Of a DNA stretch of 64,000 nt, positions 26,218 to 35,324 are shown piece by piece. Both the position numbers and the translations under genes were made by a program. The stretch spans positions 434,001 through 498,000 of the forward strand of contig NZ_JAAKGI010000003.1 in the NCBI RefSeq assembly GCF_011762485.1, written 5' to 3'. Position 1 is the first letter of the stretch, and every line of letters begins with the position of its first letter. Origin of the DNA: Yeosuana marina (GTDB taxonomy: Bacteria > Bacteroidota > Bacteroidia > Flavobacteriales > Flavobacteriaceae). The notes beneath the pieces are model-generated. The model searched no databases and was not told the DNA's origin. It saw only the letters and a program-made list of their open reading frames with translations.

Positions 26218-26982
26218 ATGCAAAAAAAGAAACGCATATTGCTAAAAGTTGGCTCGAACACGCTTACTAAAGAAACCGATAATATTTCAAGAGGTAAAAT
26301 TGAAGATATTGCAAATCAAATAGCGAAACTTCAAGACACGTGTGAGTTTATTATTGTGAGTTCTGGGGCTATTGCCGTGGCAAAACAATTTGTTAAACTG
26401 GAGAGTAAACAAAAAGGTGTGTTTGTAAAACAAGCTTTGGCTTCTATTGGTCAGCCACATCTTATCAGAATTTATCAAGAAATTTTTAGAGAATATGGGT
26501 TATTAACATCGCAATGTTTATTGTCTTATTCTGATTTTGAAAAGGAACAAAGCAGAACCAATATTGTTAACACAATTAATGTATTGGTGAATAATAATTA
26601 CATTCCTATTATCAATGAAAACGATACGGTGGCAACCGATGAGATTAAGTTTGGTGATAACGATAAACTAGGCGCTTTAACAGCGTCTCTTTTAAAGGCG
26701 GATTTATTTATAATAGCAACTAATACCAATGGAGTTTATACGAAAGAATCTATTGAAAATGAAGCTCCAAGAACCATAGAATTGGTCGAAGATTTTGATG
26801 AGTTGTTAAAACAAGTTGTCAATTCAAAGTCAACTCACGGCAGTGGAGGAATGCAATCAAAAATTGAGGCGGCCTCACTTGCAAGGGAATCTAATATAGA
26901 AACATGGATTGTAAACGGAATAGAAGATAATTTTATAACGAATGCTTTTGAAAACAAAGTGCCGTTTACTAAAATAAAATAA
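26218..26982 (+). CDS. proB: Glutamate 5-kinase, short form without PUA domain
   Basis: Phosphorylates glutamate for proline synthesis. The amino-acid-kinase fold is clear: ILLKVGSNTLTK at the start, IVSSGAIAVA and INENDTVATDEIKFGDND in the middle, STHGSGGMQSKIEAA near the end. It is 254 residues long, so it lacks the C-terminal PUA domain of the 367-residue E. coli enzyme. It partners with ProA upstream. Confidence 0.94.
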   Translation: MQKKKRILLKVGSNTLTKETDNISRGKIEDIANQIAKLQDTCEFIIVSSGAIAVAKQFVKLESKQKGVFVKQALASIGQPHLIRIYQEIFREYGLLTSQCLLSYSDFEKEQSRTNIVNTINVLVNNNYIPIINENDTVATDEIKFGDNDKLGALTASLLKADLFIIATNTNGVYTKESIENEAPRTIELVEDFDELLKQVVNSKSTHGSGGMQSKIEAASLARESNIETWIVNGIEDNFITNAFENKVPFTKIK

Positions 26983-26988
26983 GAGTAC

Positions 26989-27930
26989 ATGAAACATTAC
27001 ACCTCTATACACGATATAGATAATCTCCATTCATGGATTGAGGAAGCGAAAGAGTTAAAGCTAAACCCATTAAAGCATATTGAATTGGGTAAAAACAAAA
27101 CGTTAGGGTTACTGTTTTTTAATTCCAGTTTACGAACTCGATTAAGCACTCAAAAAGCTGCTTTAAATTTAGGAATGAATCCTATTGTGATGAATGTGTC
27201 TGGTGATGCTTGGGGGATTGAGTTTGGAGATGGAACCATTATGAATGGAAATACTGCCGAACACATTAAAGAAGCTGCAGCAGTAGTATCACAGTATTGC
27301 GATATTATCGCGGTAAGAGCGTTTCCAACATTAACCGATAAGGCAAAAGACGAAAGCGAACACGTTATGAATGCGTTTGTTAAATATGCTTCGGTACCAA
27401 TTGTAAATATGGAAAGTGCGACAGGTCATCCGCTACAAGGTTTAACCGATGCGTTAACCATTTCTGAATACGCTAAAAAATCAAAACCGAAAGTCGTGTT
27501 AAGTTGGGCGCCTCATGTGAAGGCATTGCCTCATGCGGTGGCAAATAGTTTTACCCAAGCCATGCAAAAAATGGATGTAGAATTTGTAATTGCCAATCCA
27601 GAAGGGTATGATTTGAATCCAGAAATAACGGGAAACACACCAATAATTCACAACCAAGAAGAGGCTTTTAAAGATGCCGATTTTGTGTATGTTAAAAACT
27701 GGAGTTCATATGAAGATTATGGACAAGTAAACAATACAGATTCTAATTGGATGATAACTAAAGAAAAGCTAGGAAAGGCTAAGTTCTTACATTGTTTACC
27801 AGTGAGAAGAAATTTAATTGTAGAAGATGCAGTTTTAGATAGTGATAATTCTTTGGTGATTGAACAAGCCAATAATAGAACCTATGCAGCACAATTGGTA
27901 TTGAAAAAAATATTAGAAGATAAAAAGTAA
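26989..27930 (+). CDS. argF': N-acylornithine carbamoyltransferase, predicted succinylornithine type
   Basis: Carbamoylates N-acylornithine instead of ornithine. The carbamoyl-phosphate motif FFNSSLRTRLSTQKAALNLG (residues 43-62) and the C-terminal HCLPVRRN are intact. The whole protein aligns by eye with the Bacteroides fragilis SOTCase and Xanthomonas AOTCase group rather than with ArgF. The residue that separates the two activities (Pro90 in SOTCase, Glu92 in AOTCase) is Ala90 here, in MNGNTAEHI. A small non-acidic residue predicts N-succinylornithine as substrate. The 313-residue length is typical. It is separated from argB by a 170-base repeat-rich gap. Confidence 0.9.
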   Translation: MKHYTSIHDIDNLHSWIEEAKELKLNPLKHIELGKNKTLGLLFFNSSLRTRLSTQKAALNLGMNPIVMNVSGDAWGIEFGDGTIMNGNTAEHIKEAAAVVSQYCDIIAVRAFPTLTDKAKDESEHVMNAFVKYASVPIVNMESATGHPLQGLTDALTISEYAKKSKPKVVLSWAPHVKALPHAVANSFTQAMQKMDVEFVIANPEGYDLNPEITGNTPIIHNQEEAFKDADFVYVKNWSSYEDYGQVNNTDSNWMITKEKLGKAKFLHCLPVRRNLIVEDAVLDSDNSLVIEQANNRTYAAQLVLKKILEDKK

Positions 27931-27931
27931 A

Positions 27932-28058
27932 CGTCATTGCGAAAGAGGAACGACTGAAGCAATCTTTTCAATAGAAACAGATGGCTTTGTTAAGAAACTT
28001 TTCGAAATAAAAATTTAATATAATCATAAATTTGTCAGGTTGAGCGCAGTCGAGACCT
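27932..28058. repeat. Two intergenic repeat units inside the arg operon
   Basis: CGTCATTGCGAA...GAAGCAATCT (27932-27965) recurs inverted at 29995-30022 and as a degenerate form at 58352. GTCAGGTTGAGCGCAGTCGA (28034-28053, continuing GACCT) is a second unit type. Both resemble dispersed palindromic repeats of Bacteroidota chromosomes. They lie between argF' and argB, on the same strand, without an obvious T-run terminator. Confidence 0.65.
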
Positions 28059-28100
28059 AATTAACCGTTCGACAACACTCGAGGAGACATAAAAAGTAAC

Positions 28101-28877
28101 ATGGAAAAACTATCCATAGTCAAAATAGGAGGCAACATCATTGAAGACGAAAGTGCTTTACAAGCCTTTTTAAAACTATTTACAAATTTAAAAGGACATA
28201 AAATTCTGGTTCATGGTGGCGGAAAGCGTGCAACAAGTATGGCTTCAAAATTAGGCATTGAATCTAAAATGGTGAACGGTCGTCGTATCACAGATGCCGA
28301 AACATTAGAAGTCATAACAATGGTGTATGGTGGTTTGGTAAACAAAAATATTGTAGCCAAATTACAAGCCTTACAGATAGATGCGATTGGCTTAACAGGT
28401 GCGGATGCCAATGCTATTACTTCGGATAAAAGACCCGTAAAAGAAGTTGATTTTGGTTTTGTTGGCGATGTTAAAAACGTAGCGCATCAGTCTATTAATA
28501 AATTAGTAGAGGCTGGTTTTACACCTGTTTTTTGTGCCATAACGCATGATGGGAATGGGCAATTATTAAACACAAATGCCGATACCATCGCATCGCAAGT
28601 TGCGGTTGGCATGAGTAATTTATACGAAACATCCATGTATTATTGTTTCGAATTAAATGGTGTTTTAAAAGACATCAACGATAAAAATTCCGTAATAAAA
28701 CATATCGATTCAAAATTGTATAAACAGCTTTTAGACGACGAAATTATTGCCGATGGTATGCTTCCTAAGTTAGAAAACTGCTTCGATGCTTTAAAAAATG
28801 GTGTAAGAACCATAAATATGGGAAATACGGCAATGTTAACCCAAGAAAATGATAATTTTACACGAATAACTTTATAA
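28101..28877 (+). CDS. argB: N-acetylglutamate kinase (N-acyl form)
   Basis: Phosphorylates N-acylglutamate, the second committed step of arginine synthesis. Amino-acid-kinase fold with SIVKIGGNIIED at the start, ILVHGGGKRATSMA, and ALTHDG-like AITHDGNGQLLNTNADTIA. It is 258 residues long, the short form without the N-terminal helix of arginine-inhibited kinases. This hints that end-product control may rest on transcription (leader and operator) rather than on this enzyme. Confidence 0.94.
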   Translation: MEKLSIVKIGGNIIEDESALQAFLKLFTNLKGHKILVHGGGKRATSMASKLGIESKMVNGRRITDAETLEVITMVYGGLVNKNIVAKLQALQIDAIGLTGADANAITSDKRPVKEVDFGFVGDVKNVAHQSINKLVEAGFTPVFCAITHDGNGQLLNTNADTIASQVAVGMSNLYETSMYYCFELNGVLKDINDKNSVIKHIDSKLYKQLLDDEIIADGMLPKLENCFDALKNGVRTINMGNTAMLTQENDNFTRITL

Positions 28878-28878
28878 T

Positions 28879-29946
28879 ATGGCGATACAAGAACTAACAA
28901 ACGATGCCATTTCATTATTAAAACAATTAATAGAAACGCAATCTTTTTCAACAGAAGAAGACCAAACAGCATTACATATTGAAGCTTGGTTAAAACGTTA
29001 TGAAGTTGATTATAAGCGCACTAAAAATAACGTTTGGGCCGTCAATAAATATTTCGACAAAAGTAAACCAACTTTATTGTTGAATTCGCATCATGATACT
29101 GTAAAACCAAATTCGGCATATACAAAAGACCCATTTAAAGCCATTGTTGAAGATGGTAAGTTATACGGTTTAGGAAGCAATGACGCCGGTGGTTGTTTGG
29201 TGTCTTTAATAGCAACATTTACTTATTTTTACAATCAGGAAAATTTAAAGTACAATTTGGTTTTGGTCGCTTCCGCGGAAGAGGAAAACAGCGGTCCAGA
29301 TGGGCTAAACAGCATGCTTAAAATTATTCCGAATGTAAATGTGGCGATTGTAGGCGAACCAACTTTAATGAATCTTGCTGTAGCCGAAAAAGGCTTAGTG
29401 GTTTTTGATGCGAAGGTAATGGGAACCCCTAGTCATGCAGCACATCCAAATGATAACAACTGTATTTATAATTCAATAAAAGTACTGCAATGGTTTAAAG
29501 ATTTTAAGTTTGAAAAAGGATCTGAAGCGCTGGGAGATGTTAAGTTAACAGTCACCCAGATTAAAGCAGGAACACAACACAATGCAGTACCAGCCGATGT
29601 AGATTTAGTGATAGATGTCCGTGTAAATGACGCCTATACCAATACTGAAATCGCGCAAATCCTCCAAGAAAAATCACCTTGTGATAGCATCACACCAAGA
29701 AGTTTACGATTAAATTCATCATCAATTCCTATGGATCATCCGTTAGTAATTGCTGGGATTGAAATAGGACGAACCACTTATGGTTCGCCAACATTATCAG
29801 ATCAAGCGGTGTTGTCTTGTCCTAGTTTAAAATTGGGACCAGGAGATAGTACGCGCTCACATTCGGCAGATGAGTTTATCTATTTAAATGAAATTGAGGA
29901 AGGTATTAAAATTTATATCGAATTATTAAATCGAGTTATTGCATAG
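28879..29946 (+). CDS. argE: M20-family deacylase, acetylornithine/acylcitrulline deacetylase
   Basis: Zinc peptidase-fold enzyme that removes the N-acyl group. LLLNSHHDTVKP holds the first metal His and Asp, GSNDAGGCLVSL the bridging Asp, and ASAEEENSGPDGLNS the catalytic Glu pair. With a transcarbamylase acting on acylornithine, the substrate is N-acylcitrulline. At 355 residues it matches the short ArgE form. It starts one base after argB and is followed by another repeat unit. Confidence 0.9.
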   Translation: MAIQELTNDAISLLKQLIETQSFSTEEDQTALHIEAWLKRYEVDYKRTKNNVWAVNKYFDKSKPTLLLNSHHDTVKPNSAYTKDPFKAIVEDGKLYGLGSNDAGGCLVSLIATFTYFYNQENLKYNLVLVASAEEENSGPDGLNSMLKIIPNVNVAIVGEPTLMNLAVAEKGLVVFDAKVMGTPSHAAHPNDNNCIYNSIKVLQWFKDFKFEKGSEALGDVKLTVTQIKAGTQHNAVPADVDLVIDVRVNDAYTNTEIAQILQEKSPCDSITPRSLRLNSSSIPMDHPLVIAGIEIGRTTYGSPTLSDQAVLSCPSLKLGPGDSTRSHSADEFIYLNEIEEGIKIYIELLNRVIA

Positions 29947-30022
29947 CGTCATAACGAGGAGAGAAGCGAACGTGGTTATCTTATGATGATTATCAGATTG
30001 CTTCATTACATTCGCAATGACG
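29947..30022. repeat. Palindromic intergenic repeat between argE and argH
   Basis: CGTCATAACGAGGAG at the left end and TTCGCAATGACG at the right end form imperfect inverted arms. AGATTGCTTC...GCAATGACG (29995-30022) is the reverse complement of the unit at 27932-27965 with an internal deletion. The element begins directly after the argE stop codon. Confidence 0.65.
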
Positions 30023-30077
30023 AATAATAATAAATAAATCAACGCGTAAACACATCAACGAATAAACATTTTAGAAA

Positions 30078-31352
30078 ATGAAACTCTGGGACAAAGGAAT
30101 ATCAATAGACAAAAAAATAGAACAATTTACTGTTGGAAACGATAGAGAAATAGATATTCATATAGCGAAGTATGATGTCATTGCTTCAAAGGCACATGCT
30201 AAAATGCTTCATAAAATTGGCATTCTTACAACTATTGAGTTAGAACAATTGTTAGGAGGTTTACAAGTTTTAGAAAATGAAATTGAAGATGGGGAGTTTG
30301 TAATCGATGCACAGTTTGAAGATGTACATTCAAAAATAGAGTACGAGTTAACAACGACTCTAGGTGATGTTGGAAAAAAAATTCATACAGCGCGCTCCAG
30401 AAACGATCAAGTTTTAGTAGCACTTCATTTATATTACAAGGAAAATTTAGCGGTTGTCAAAGAGAAAACAAAAGTATTTTTTGATACGCTTTTAGATTTA
30501 GCCGAAACACATAAAGACAATGTTTTGCCCGGTTATACACATTTGCAAGTAGCCATGCCATCATCGTTTGGTTTATGGTTTTCAGCTTATGCCGAATTGA
30601 TGATTGATGACGTATATTTATTAAATGCAGCCATAAAAACGGTAGACCAAAATCCGTTAGGTTCTGCTGCTGGTTACGGGAGTTCTTTCCCAATAGATAG
30701 AGAATTTACTACCAAAGAAATGGGTTTTGAAACTCTCAAATACAATGTGGTGGCAGCACAAATGGCTCGTGGAAAAAATGAACGTACCATTGCTGCTGTT
30801 TTAGGTGGTTTATGTAACACGATGTCGCGTTTTGCAATGGATATTTGTTTGTATATGAGTCAGAATTTTGGTTTTGTGTCTTTTCCAGACGAATTAACAA
30901 CCGGAAGTAGCATCATGCCTCACAAAAAGAATCCAGATGTTTTTGAATTAATTCGAGGGAAATGTAATAAGATACAAGCGCTTCAAAGTGAAATGATTCT
31001 AATTACCAACAATTTGCCAAGTGGTTATCATAGAGATTTTCAGTTGTTGAAAGAGAACATCATTTCAGCTTTCGAAGAGGTAAAAGATATTCTAGATATT
31101 TTTAATTATTCCATTCAGCAAATCATCGTTAAAGATATTGATATTCACAGCGATTTATATAAATATCTATTTACGGTTGATAATATTAATACTTTGGTTG
31201 TAGAAGGCCAGACGTTTAGAGAAGCTTATCAAAAAATTGGTGGTCAAGTGCAAGACGGTACGTATGTTCCAGATACATCAAAAAAACATACACATATAGG
31301 AAGTATACATAATTTATGCGTGCATAAAATTAGAGCTAAGTTTCCTTTGTAG
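30078..31352 (+). CDS. argH: Argininosuccinate lyase
   Basis: Splits argininosuccinate to arginine and fumarate, the last step. The fumarase/aspartase-superfamily signature GSSIMPHKKNPDVFELI is intact, as are the HTARSRNDQVL and GYTHLQ blocks. The 424-residue length is a little shorter than E. coli ArgH (457) but within the family range. It closes the arg operon. Confidence 0.96.
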   Translation: MKLWDKGISIDKKIEQFTVGNDREIDIHIAKYDVIASKAHAKMLHKIGILTTIELEQLLGGLQVLENEIEDGEFVIDAQFEDVHSKIEYELTTTLGDVGKKIHTARSRNDQVLVALHLYYKENLAVVKEKTKVFFDTLLDLAETHKDNVLPGYTHLQVAMPSSFGLWFSAYAELMIDDVYLLNAAIKTVDQNPLGSAAGYGSSFPIDREFTTKEMGFETLKYNVVAAQMARGKNERTIAAVLGGLCNTMSRFAMDICLYMSQNFGFVSFPDELTTGSSIMPHKKNPDVFELIRGKCNKIQALQSEMILITNNLPSGYHRDFQLLKENIISAFEEVKDILDIFNYSIQQIIVKDIDIHSDLYKYLFTVDNINTLVVEGQTFREAYQKIGGQVQDGTYVPDTSKKHTHIGSIHNLCVHKIRAKFPL

Positions 31353-31410
31353 ATTGTTTTACGAATGCGAATTAATTTGTTTCTTTAGTCCAGATTTTTA
31401 TTAAAAAAAT

Positions 31411-31830
31411 ATGAACGCATTTTCAAAATCAATTTCAAACCAAAATACCGTAAGTATTGTATTGCTAATTACACGATTAGCTGTTGCATTTTTAATGATT
31501 AATCACGGGTATCCTAAATTAACCAAATTATTGGAGGGAGGCGAGATACAATTTGCCGACCCTTTAGGTGTTGGAGTAACATTCTCTTTAATTCTTGCAG
31601 TTTTTGCTGAATTTTTATGTTCAATTTTAATTGGTTTAGGGTTGTTTATTAGGTTAGCAACAATTCCTTTAATGATTACCATGTTTGTAGCTGCTTTTAT
31701 TGTTCATGGAGCAGATCCTATTGCTAGAAAAGAATTGGCCATTTTGTACTTAGTATTATATATAATGCTTTTTGTTTTTGAAGGAGGAAAATTTTCTTTA
31801 GACTATTTTGTTAGAGGAAAAAAAGCGTAA
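31411..31830 (+). CDS. DoxX-family membrane protein
   Basis: 139 residues with about four hydrophobic segments. It begins with a short tail, then ITRLAVAFLMINHGYPKLTKL, typical of DoxX/YphA-type proteins, and later EFLCSILIGLGLFIRLATIP. The function of the family is loosely tied to redox or stress. It lies 58 bases after argH and is followed by a weak hairpin, so it is probably a single-gene unit or the tail of the arg transcript. Confidence 0.82.
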   Translation: MNAFSKSISNQNTVSIVLLITRLAVAFLMINHGYPKLTKLLEGGEIQFADPLGVGVTFSLILAVFAEFLCSILIGLGLFIRLATIPLMITMFVAAFIVHGADPIARKELAILYLVLYIMLFVFEGGKFSLDYFVRGKKA

Positions 31831-31846
31831 CTTTCCTATTAAATAT

Positions 31847-31868
31847 GTTACGATTGTAACTTTTTTAT
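31847..31868 (+). terminator. Weak hairpin plus T-run after the DoxX gene
   Basis: GTTAC (31847-31851) pairs with GTAAC (31856-31860) around GATT, then TTTTTTATTC. The stem has only five pairs, so termination would be partial. Confidence 0.45.
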
Positions 31869-31908
31869 TCGATAATAGTTCTTTTTAATTCTCAAAAAAA
31901 ATTAAGTA

Positions 31909-32826
31909 ATGTCATTAAAAAAAGGGGTTTTAACCATTTTCTTATCGTTCACTATGTTAAACTGTTTAGCGCAATATGAAATTGTTTCGTTGTGGGACGG
32001 AGTTGTTCCAAATAGTCAAAAATCAGATGAAGAAGAAATTATAACAAATACCGATAGTAAGAGAATTTCGTTAGTACAAAACCCTACTTTAGAAGTTTAT
32101 TTACCTACAAAACGAAACGCTACAGGACAAGCTGTTATTGTTTGCCCAGGTGGTGGATATCATTATTTAACCTATGATTTTGAAGGAACAGATATTGCTA
32201 AATGGTTTAATTCTAAAGGTATAGCAGCTTTTGTTTTAAAATATAGGTTGCCTAATTCAAAATCTATAAAAATATCTTATGAAGCGCCTCTGCAAGATGC
32301 ACAACGAGCCATACGAATTGTCCGTTCACAAGCTGAAAAGTGGAACGTAAACCCCAATAAAATTGGAATTATTGGCTTTTCAGCTGGAGGTCATTTGGCA
32401 TCAACTTTAGGAACTCAATTTAACACACCAAATCATTTTAAGGAAACTGCCATTGATACCATTTCTGCACGACCCGATTTTATAGCTTTAATCTATCCTG
32501 TAGTTACCATGAAGCTAGATTATACGCATAAAGGTTCGCGTACTAATTTGTTGGGAGAAAACCCAAGTGAGGATTTGGTAAAACAATTTTCAAATGAATT
32601 ACAGGTAACCAAAAATACACCACCAACGTTTATTGTGCATGCTGAAGATGATCATTCAGTGCCTGTTGAAAATAGCTTGCAATTGTACAAGGCCTTAAAA
32701 GATAACGGCGTGATAACGGAAATGCACCTTTATCCTTATGGCGGACATGGATTTGGTTTGGCTTTAGGACAAGGCCGTTTGGAGCATTGGACTGATAGGC
32801 TATACGAATGGTTGCAAAGTTTATGA
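31909..32826 (+). CDS. Exported alpha/beta hydrolase (esterase/acetylxylan-esterase-like)
   Basis: The N-terminal signal (about residues 1-22, ending ...NCLAQ) indicates export. The oxyanion motif is VIVCPGGGYHYLTYDFEG, the nucleophile elbow GFSAGGHLAS, and the late Asp and His appear in HAEDDHSVPVEN and PYGGHGFGLAL. At 305 residues it matches the BD-FAE/hormone-sensitive-lipase-like carbohydrate esterase group, which removes acetyl or acyl groups from sugars or polysaccharides. No other polysaccharide genes are adjacent, so the substrate is open. Confidence 0.85.
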   Translation: MSLKKGVLTIFLSFTMLNCLAQYEIVSLWDGVVPNSQKSDEEEIITNTDSKRISLVQNPTLEVYLPTKRNATGQAVIVCPGGGYHYLTYDFEGTDIAKWFNSKGIAAFVLKYRLPNSKSIKISYEAPLQDAQRAIRIVRSQAEKWNVNPNKIGIIGFSAGGHLASTLGTQFNTPNHFKETAIDTISARPDFIALIYPVVTMKLDYTHKGSRTNLLGENPSEDLVKQFSNELQVTKNTPPTFIVHAEDDHSVPVENSLQLYKALKDNGVITEMHLYPYGGHGFGLALGQGRLEHWTDRLYEWLQSL

Positions 32827-32950
32827 GAATCGATAGAATAGTCCTATTTTGAAGTATCAAAATAGTATTATTTTGATTATCTATAAAATAGTTTAGTTTC
32901 ATATTGTATAACTATAAATTAATTTACAGTTTAGTATTACATCTTAACTA

Positions 32951-34033
32951 TTGAAAGAAACTAAGATTAAGTCACCTGTATTTTTAGGTTATCTGCATAG
33001 TTTTAGAGCCTTAGCAATTTTAAAAATTGTTTTGGGACATGCAGTAGCTGCTGCATTTATAGCTGCTTATGGCGCTTTTAATGATACCGCTCCCATTATT
33101 ATGATAAGTGAAATCTTTTATCATGATAGCACAATTTACTTTGCCATTATTTCTGGTTTGTTGTTTTCAAGAGTTTTGAAACCGAAAGGATATAATAAGT
33201 TTTATATAAGTAAGCTTAAAAATATTGTACTGCCTTATATTTTTGTGACGTTAGTGCTCACGTTTATTAAAATTAAATTTGATGACGTAGCAAACTTTCA
33301 AGAGGGAATTAGTTACTACGCTTCAAAAGTTTTTAAAAATATCATATTTGGAAAAGCCAATTTTGCGCTTTGGTATATTCCCGTTTTAATAGTTCTTTAT
33401 ATAGTGACTCCTGTTTTAGAGTTTCTTCAAAAAACAAATACCTTAACTAAAGTGTTTTTCTTTTTTATTATGATAATACCACTTTTTGTTTCTCGTATTC
33501 AAGTGCTAACAGAATATACTTTAAAAATTGAAACCATGCTATATTTTATAGGAGCTTATGCTGTTGGGATGTATTTGGGTTCAGATTTAGAAAGAAAATT
33601 ACAACTTATTAAAAGATACAAGTACGCTATTATTACCGCTGTAGTTATTTGTACAATAATCTTATTTTATTTCTATAGTAATAAAATAAATATGATGGGA
33701 AAGGTATCGTTAAGAGAATCGGTTTTTTATATTCAAAAAATAGGTTTAGCCTTAGTATTTATCATGTTGTTTAAAAGACTTGGTGATAGGCAACCAAAGT
33801 GGTTAGTTCCCATAGCAAGAGATTCATTTTCTATTTATTTCATTCATGGTACCGTTCTCTATGCCATATCTCATTTTTTCATGTTTATTGTAGGAGCAAA
33901 AGCTATTGCACCTCTAAATATTGTTTTAGGTGCTTTTTTACTTCTTGTAGTCTCGATATCTATTAGCATGATAATTGTTTATTTTTTTAAAAAAGTATTT
34001 GGAAAAAAATCACGGATGATTATCGGTTCTTGA
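32951..34033 (+). CDS. Acyltransferase-3-family integral membrane protein
   Basis: About ten transmembrane segments; the family start LHSFRALAILKIVLGHA is at residues 14-30. These proteins O-acylate sugars, glycolipids or peptidoglycan-linked polymers at the membrane. The start is TTG at 32951, because an in-frame stop lies two codons upstream and the next ATG would remove the first membrane segment. C-terminal FSIYFIHGTVLYAIS is also typical. The preceding 124 bases are AT-rich with no feature I recognise. Confidence 0.85.
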   Translation: MKETKIKSPVFLGYLHSFRALAILKIVLGHAVAAAFIAAYGAFNDTAPIIMISEIFYHDSTIYFAIISGLLFSRVLKPKGYNKFYISKLKNIVLPYIFVTLVLTFIKIKFDDVANFQEGISYYASKVFKNIIFGKANFALWYIPVLIVLYIVTPVLEFLQKTNTLTKVFFFFIMIIPLFVSRIQVLTEYTLKIETMLYFIGAYAVGMYLGSDLERKLQLIKRYKYAIITAVVICTIILFYFYSNKINMMGKVSLRESVFYIQKIGLALVFIMLFKRLGDRQPKWLVPIARDSFSIYFIHGTVLYAISHFFMFIVGAKAIAPLNIVLGAFLLLVVSISISMIIVYFFKKVFGKKSRMIIGS

Positions 34034-34102
34034 GTTTGATTTTTAAAAAACATTAAAATAATATAACAACAATTTAAAAATCTACAGTAATACCCAAAAA
34101 AC

Positions 34103-34129
34103 AAAAGAGCATCGTTACGATGCTCTTTT
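34103..34129. terminator. Bidirectional terminator between the acyltransferase and leuB
   Basis: AAAAGAGCATCG (34103-34114) pairs perfectly with CGATGCTCTTTT (34118-34129) around TTA. The arms begin with A-runs and end with T-runs, so it can end transcription from both sides of this convergent pair. Confidence 0.9.
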
Positions 34130-34177
34130 AAAATCCCAATAAGTTTAATTTGTTGCTTGGTGACTAATTCAAAGTAA

Positions 34178-35296
34178 TTAAATAATTGTGGACTGTCCTA
34201 AATGTATGTTTGTAAAGTTTAAGTTTGTTTCGTCTGGATTATTAATAAAATCTTCAATAAAATCACCAACTTTACTAGTGGAAATATTATCATATTTCAT
34301 GTTCAAATCTGGTGTGGTTATGTGAAGTTTTATTGATTTTTCTATGGCTTTTCTTATTAAAGCGGCTTCATCAAATAAATCAAAATGATCTAATAACATA
34401 GCGGCTGATAAAATAGAAGCTATTGGATTGGCAATACCTTTATCTGTTGCTTTTGAATAGGCTCCATGAATAGGTTCAAACATGGCGTATTCTGAACCAA
34501 TAGAAGCTGATGCTAATAACCCTACAGAGCCAACAATAACGCTTGCCTCTTCTGAAAGGATATCTCCAAACATATTTTCAGTTAAAATAATATCAAACTG
34601 TTTTGGGTTTACAATAAGTTGTTTAGCAGCATTATCAATGTATAAAAAATCTAAAGTAACATCAGGGTATTGTGGTGCAATTTCAATTAAAACTTTACGC
34701 CAAAGTCTTGAACTCTCTAACACATTAGCTTTATCAACTAAAGTTACTTTATGATTTCTTGATTGCGCGGCTTTAAGTGCCATATGGGCAATGCGTTCTA
34801 TTTCAAACCGGTTGTATCCACAAACATCCGAAGCATAATTTTCATCATCACTTAATGTTTGATCTCCAAAATAAATACCACCAGTTAGTTCGCGATAGAT
34901 TACAAAATCTACATCCTTAATAATTTTTTTCTTTAAAGACGAATTATTTAACAAATCCTCATAAGCAATTACAGGTCTAATATTAGTATATAAATCAAGG
35001 GATTTACGCAATCTTAAAAGCCCTTGTTCTGGTCTTATTTTAGATGAAGGATCAAAATTATATTTGCTTTCTCCAATAGATCCAAATAAAATAACATCTG
35101 CCTTTTTACAAAGATCAAGTGTTTTTTCTGGCAACGGGTCTCCAACGGCTTCAATGGCAGCTCCACCTATTAAACCGTATTCAAAAGTAAAAACATGATC
35201 AAACTCCATAGCAATAGCTTTCAAGGCTTTAACAGCTTGCGCTATGACTTCTGGACCTATACCATCTCCTGGTAAAACAGCAATATGTAGTTTCAT
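34178..35296 (-). CDS. leuB: 3-isopropylmalate dehydrogenase
   Basis: Oxidative decarboxylation of 3-isopropylmalate with NAD+ in leucine synthesis. IAVLPGDGIGPEVIAQAV at the start, YRELTGGIYFGD with the active-site Tyr and Arg region, and DNAAKQLIVNPKQFDIILTEN plus MFGDILSEEASVIVGSVGLL are family hallmarks. GSEYAMFEPIHGAYSKATDK is the cofactor site. The 372-residue length is standard. It follows leuA by 28 bases. leuC and leuD are not in the window. Confidence 0.96.
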   Translation of the reverse strand: MKLHIAVLPGDGIGPEVIAQAVKALKAIAMEFDHVFTFEYGLIGGAAIEAVGDPLPEKTLDLCKKADVILFGSIGESKYNFDPSSKIRPEQGLLRLRKSLDLYTNIRPVIAYEDLLNNSSLKKKIIKDVDFVIYRELTGGIYFGDQTLSDDENYASDVCGYNRFEIERIAHMALKAAQSRNHKVTLVDKANVLESSRLWRKVLIEIAPQYPDVTLDFLYIDNAAKQLIVNPKQFDIILTENMFGDILSEEASVIVGSVGLLASASIGSEYAMFEPIHGAYSKATDKGIANPIASILSAAMLLDHFDLFDEAALIRKAIEKSIKLHITTPDLNMKYDNISTSKVGDFIEDFINNPDETNLNFTNIHLGQSTII

Positions 35297-35324
35297 TCGC
35301 CTAGTATTAAATGTAACTGCTAAA

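Noticed and set aside
27932..28100. Second promoter and new operon before argB
   Set aside because: The gap is filled by repeats and I find no exact TAnnTTTG with a suitable TTG; co-transcription from the leader promoter is simpler.
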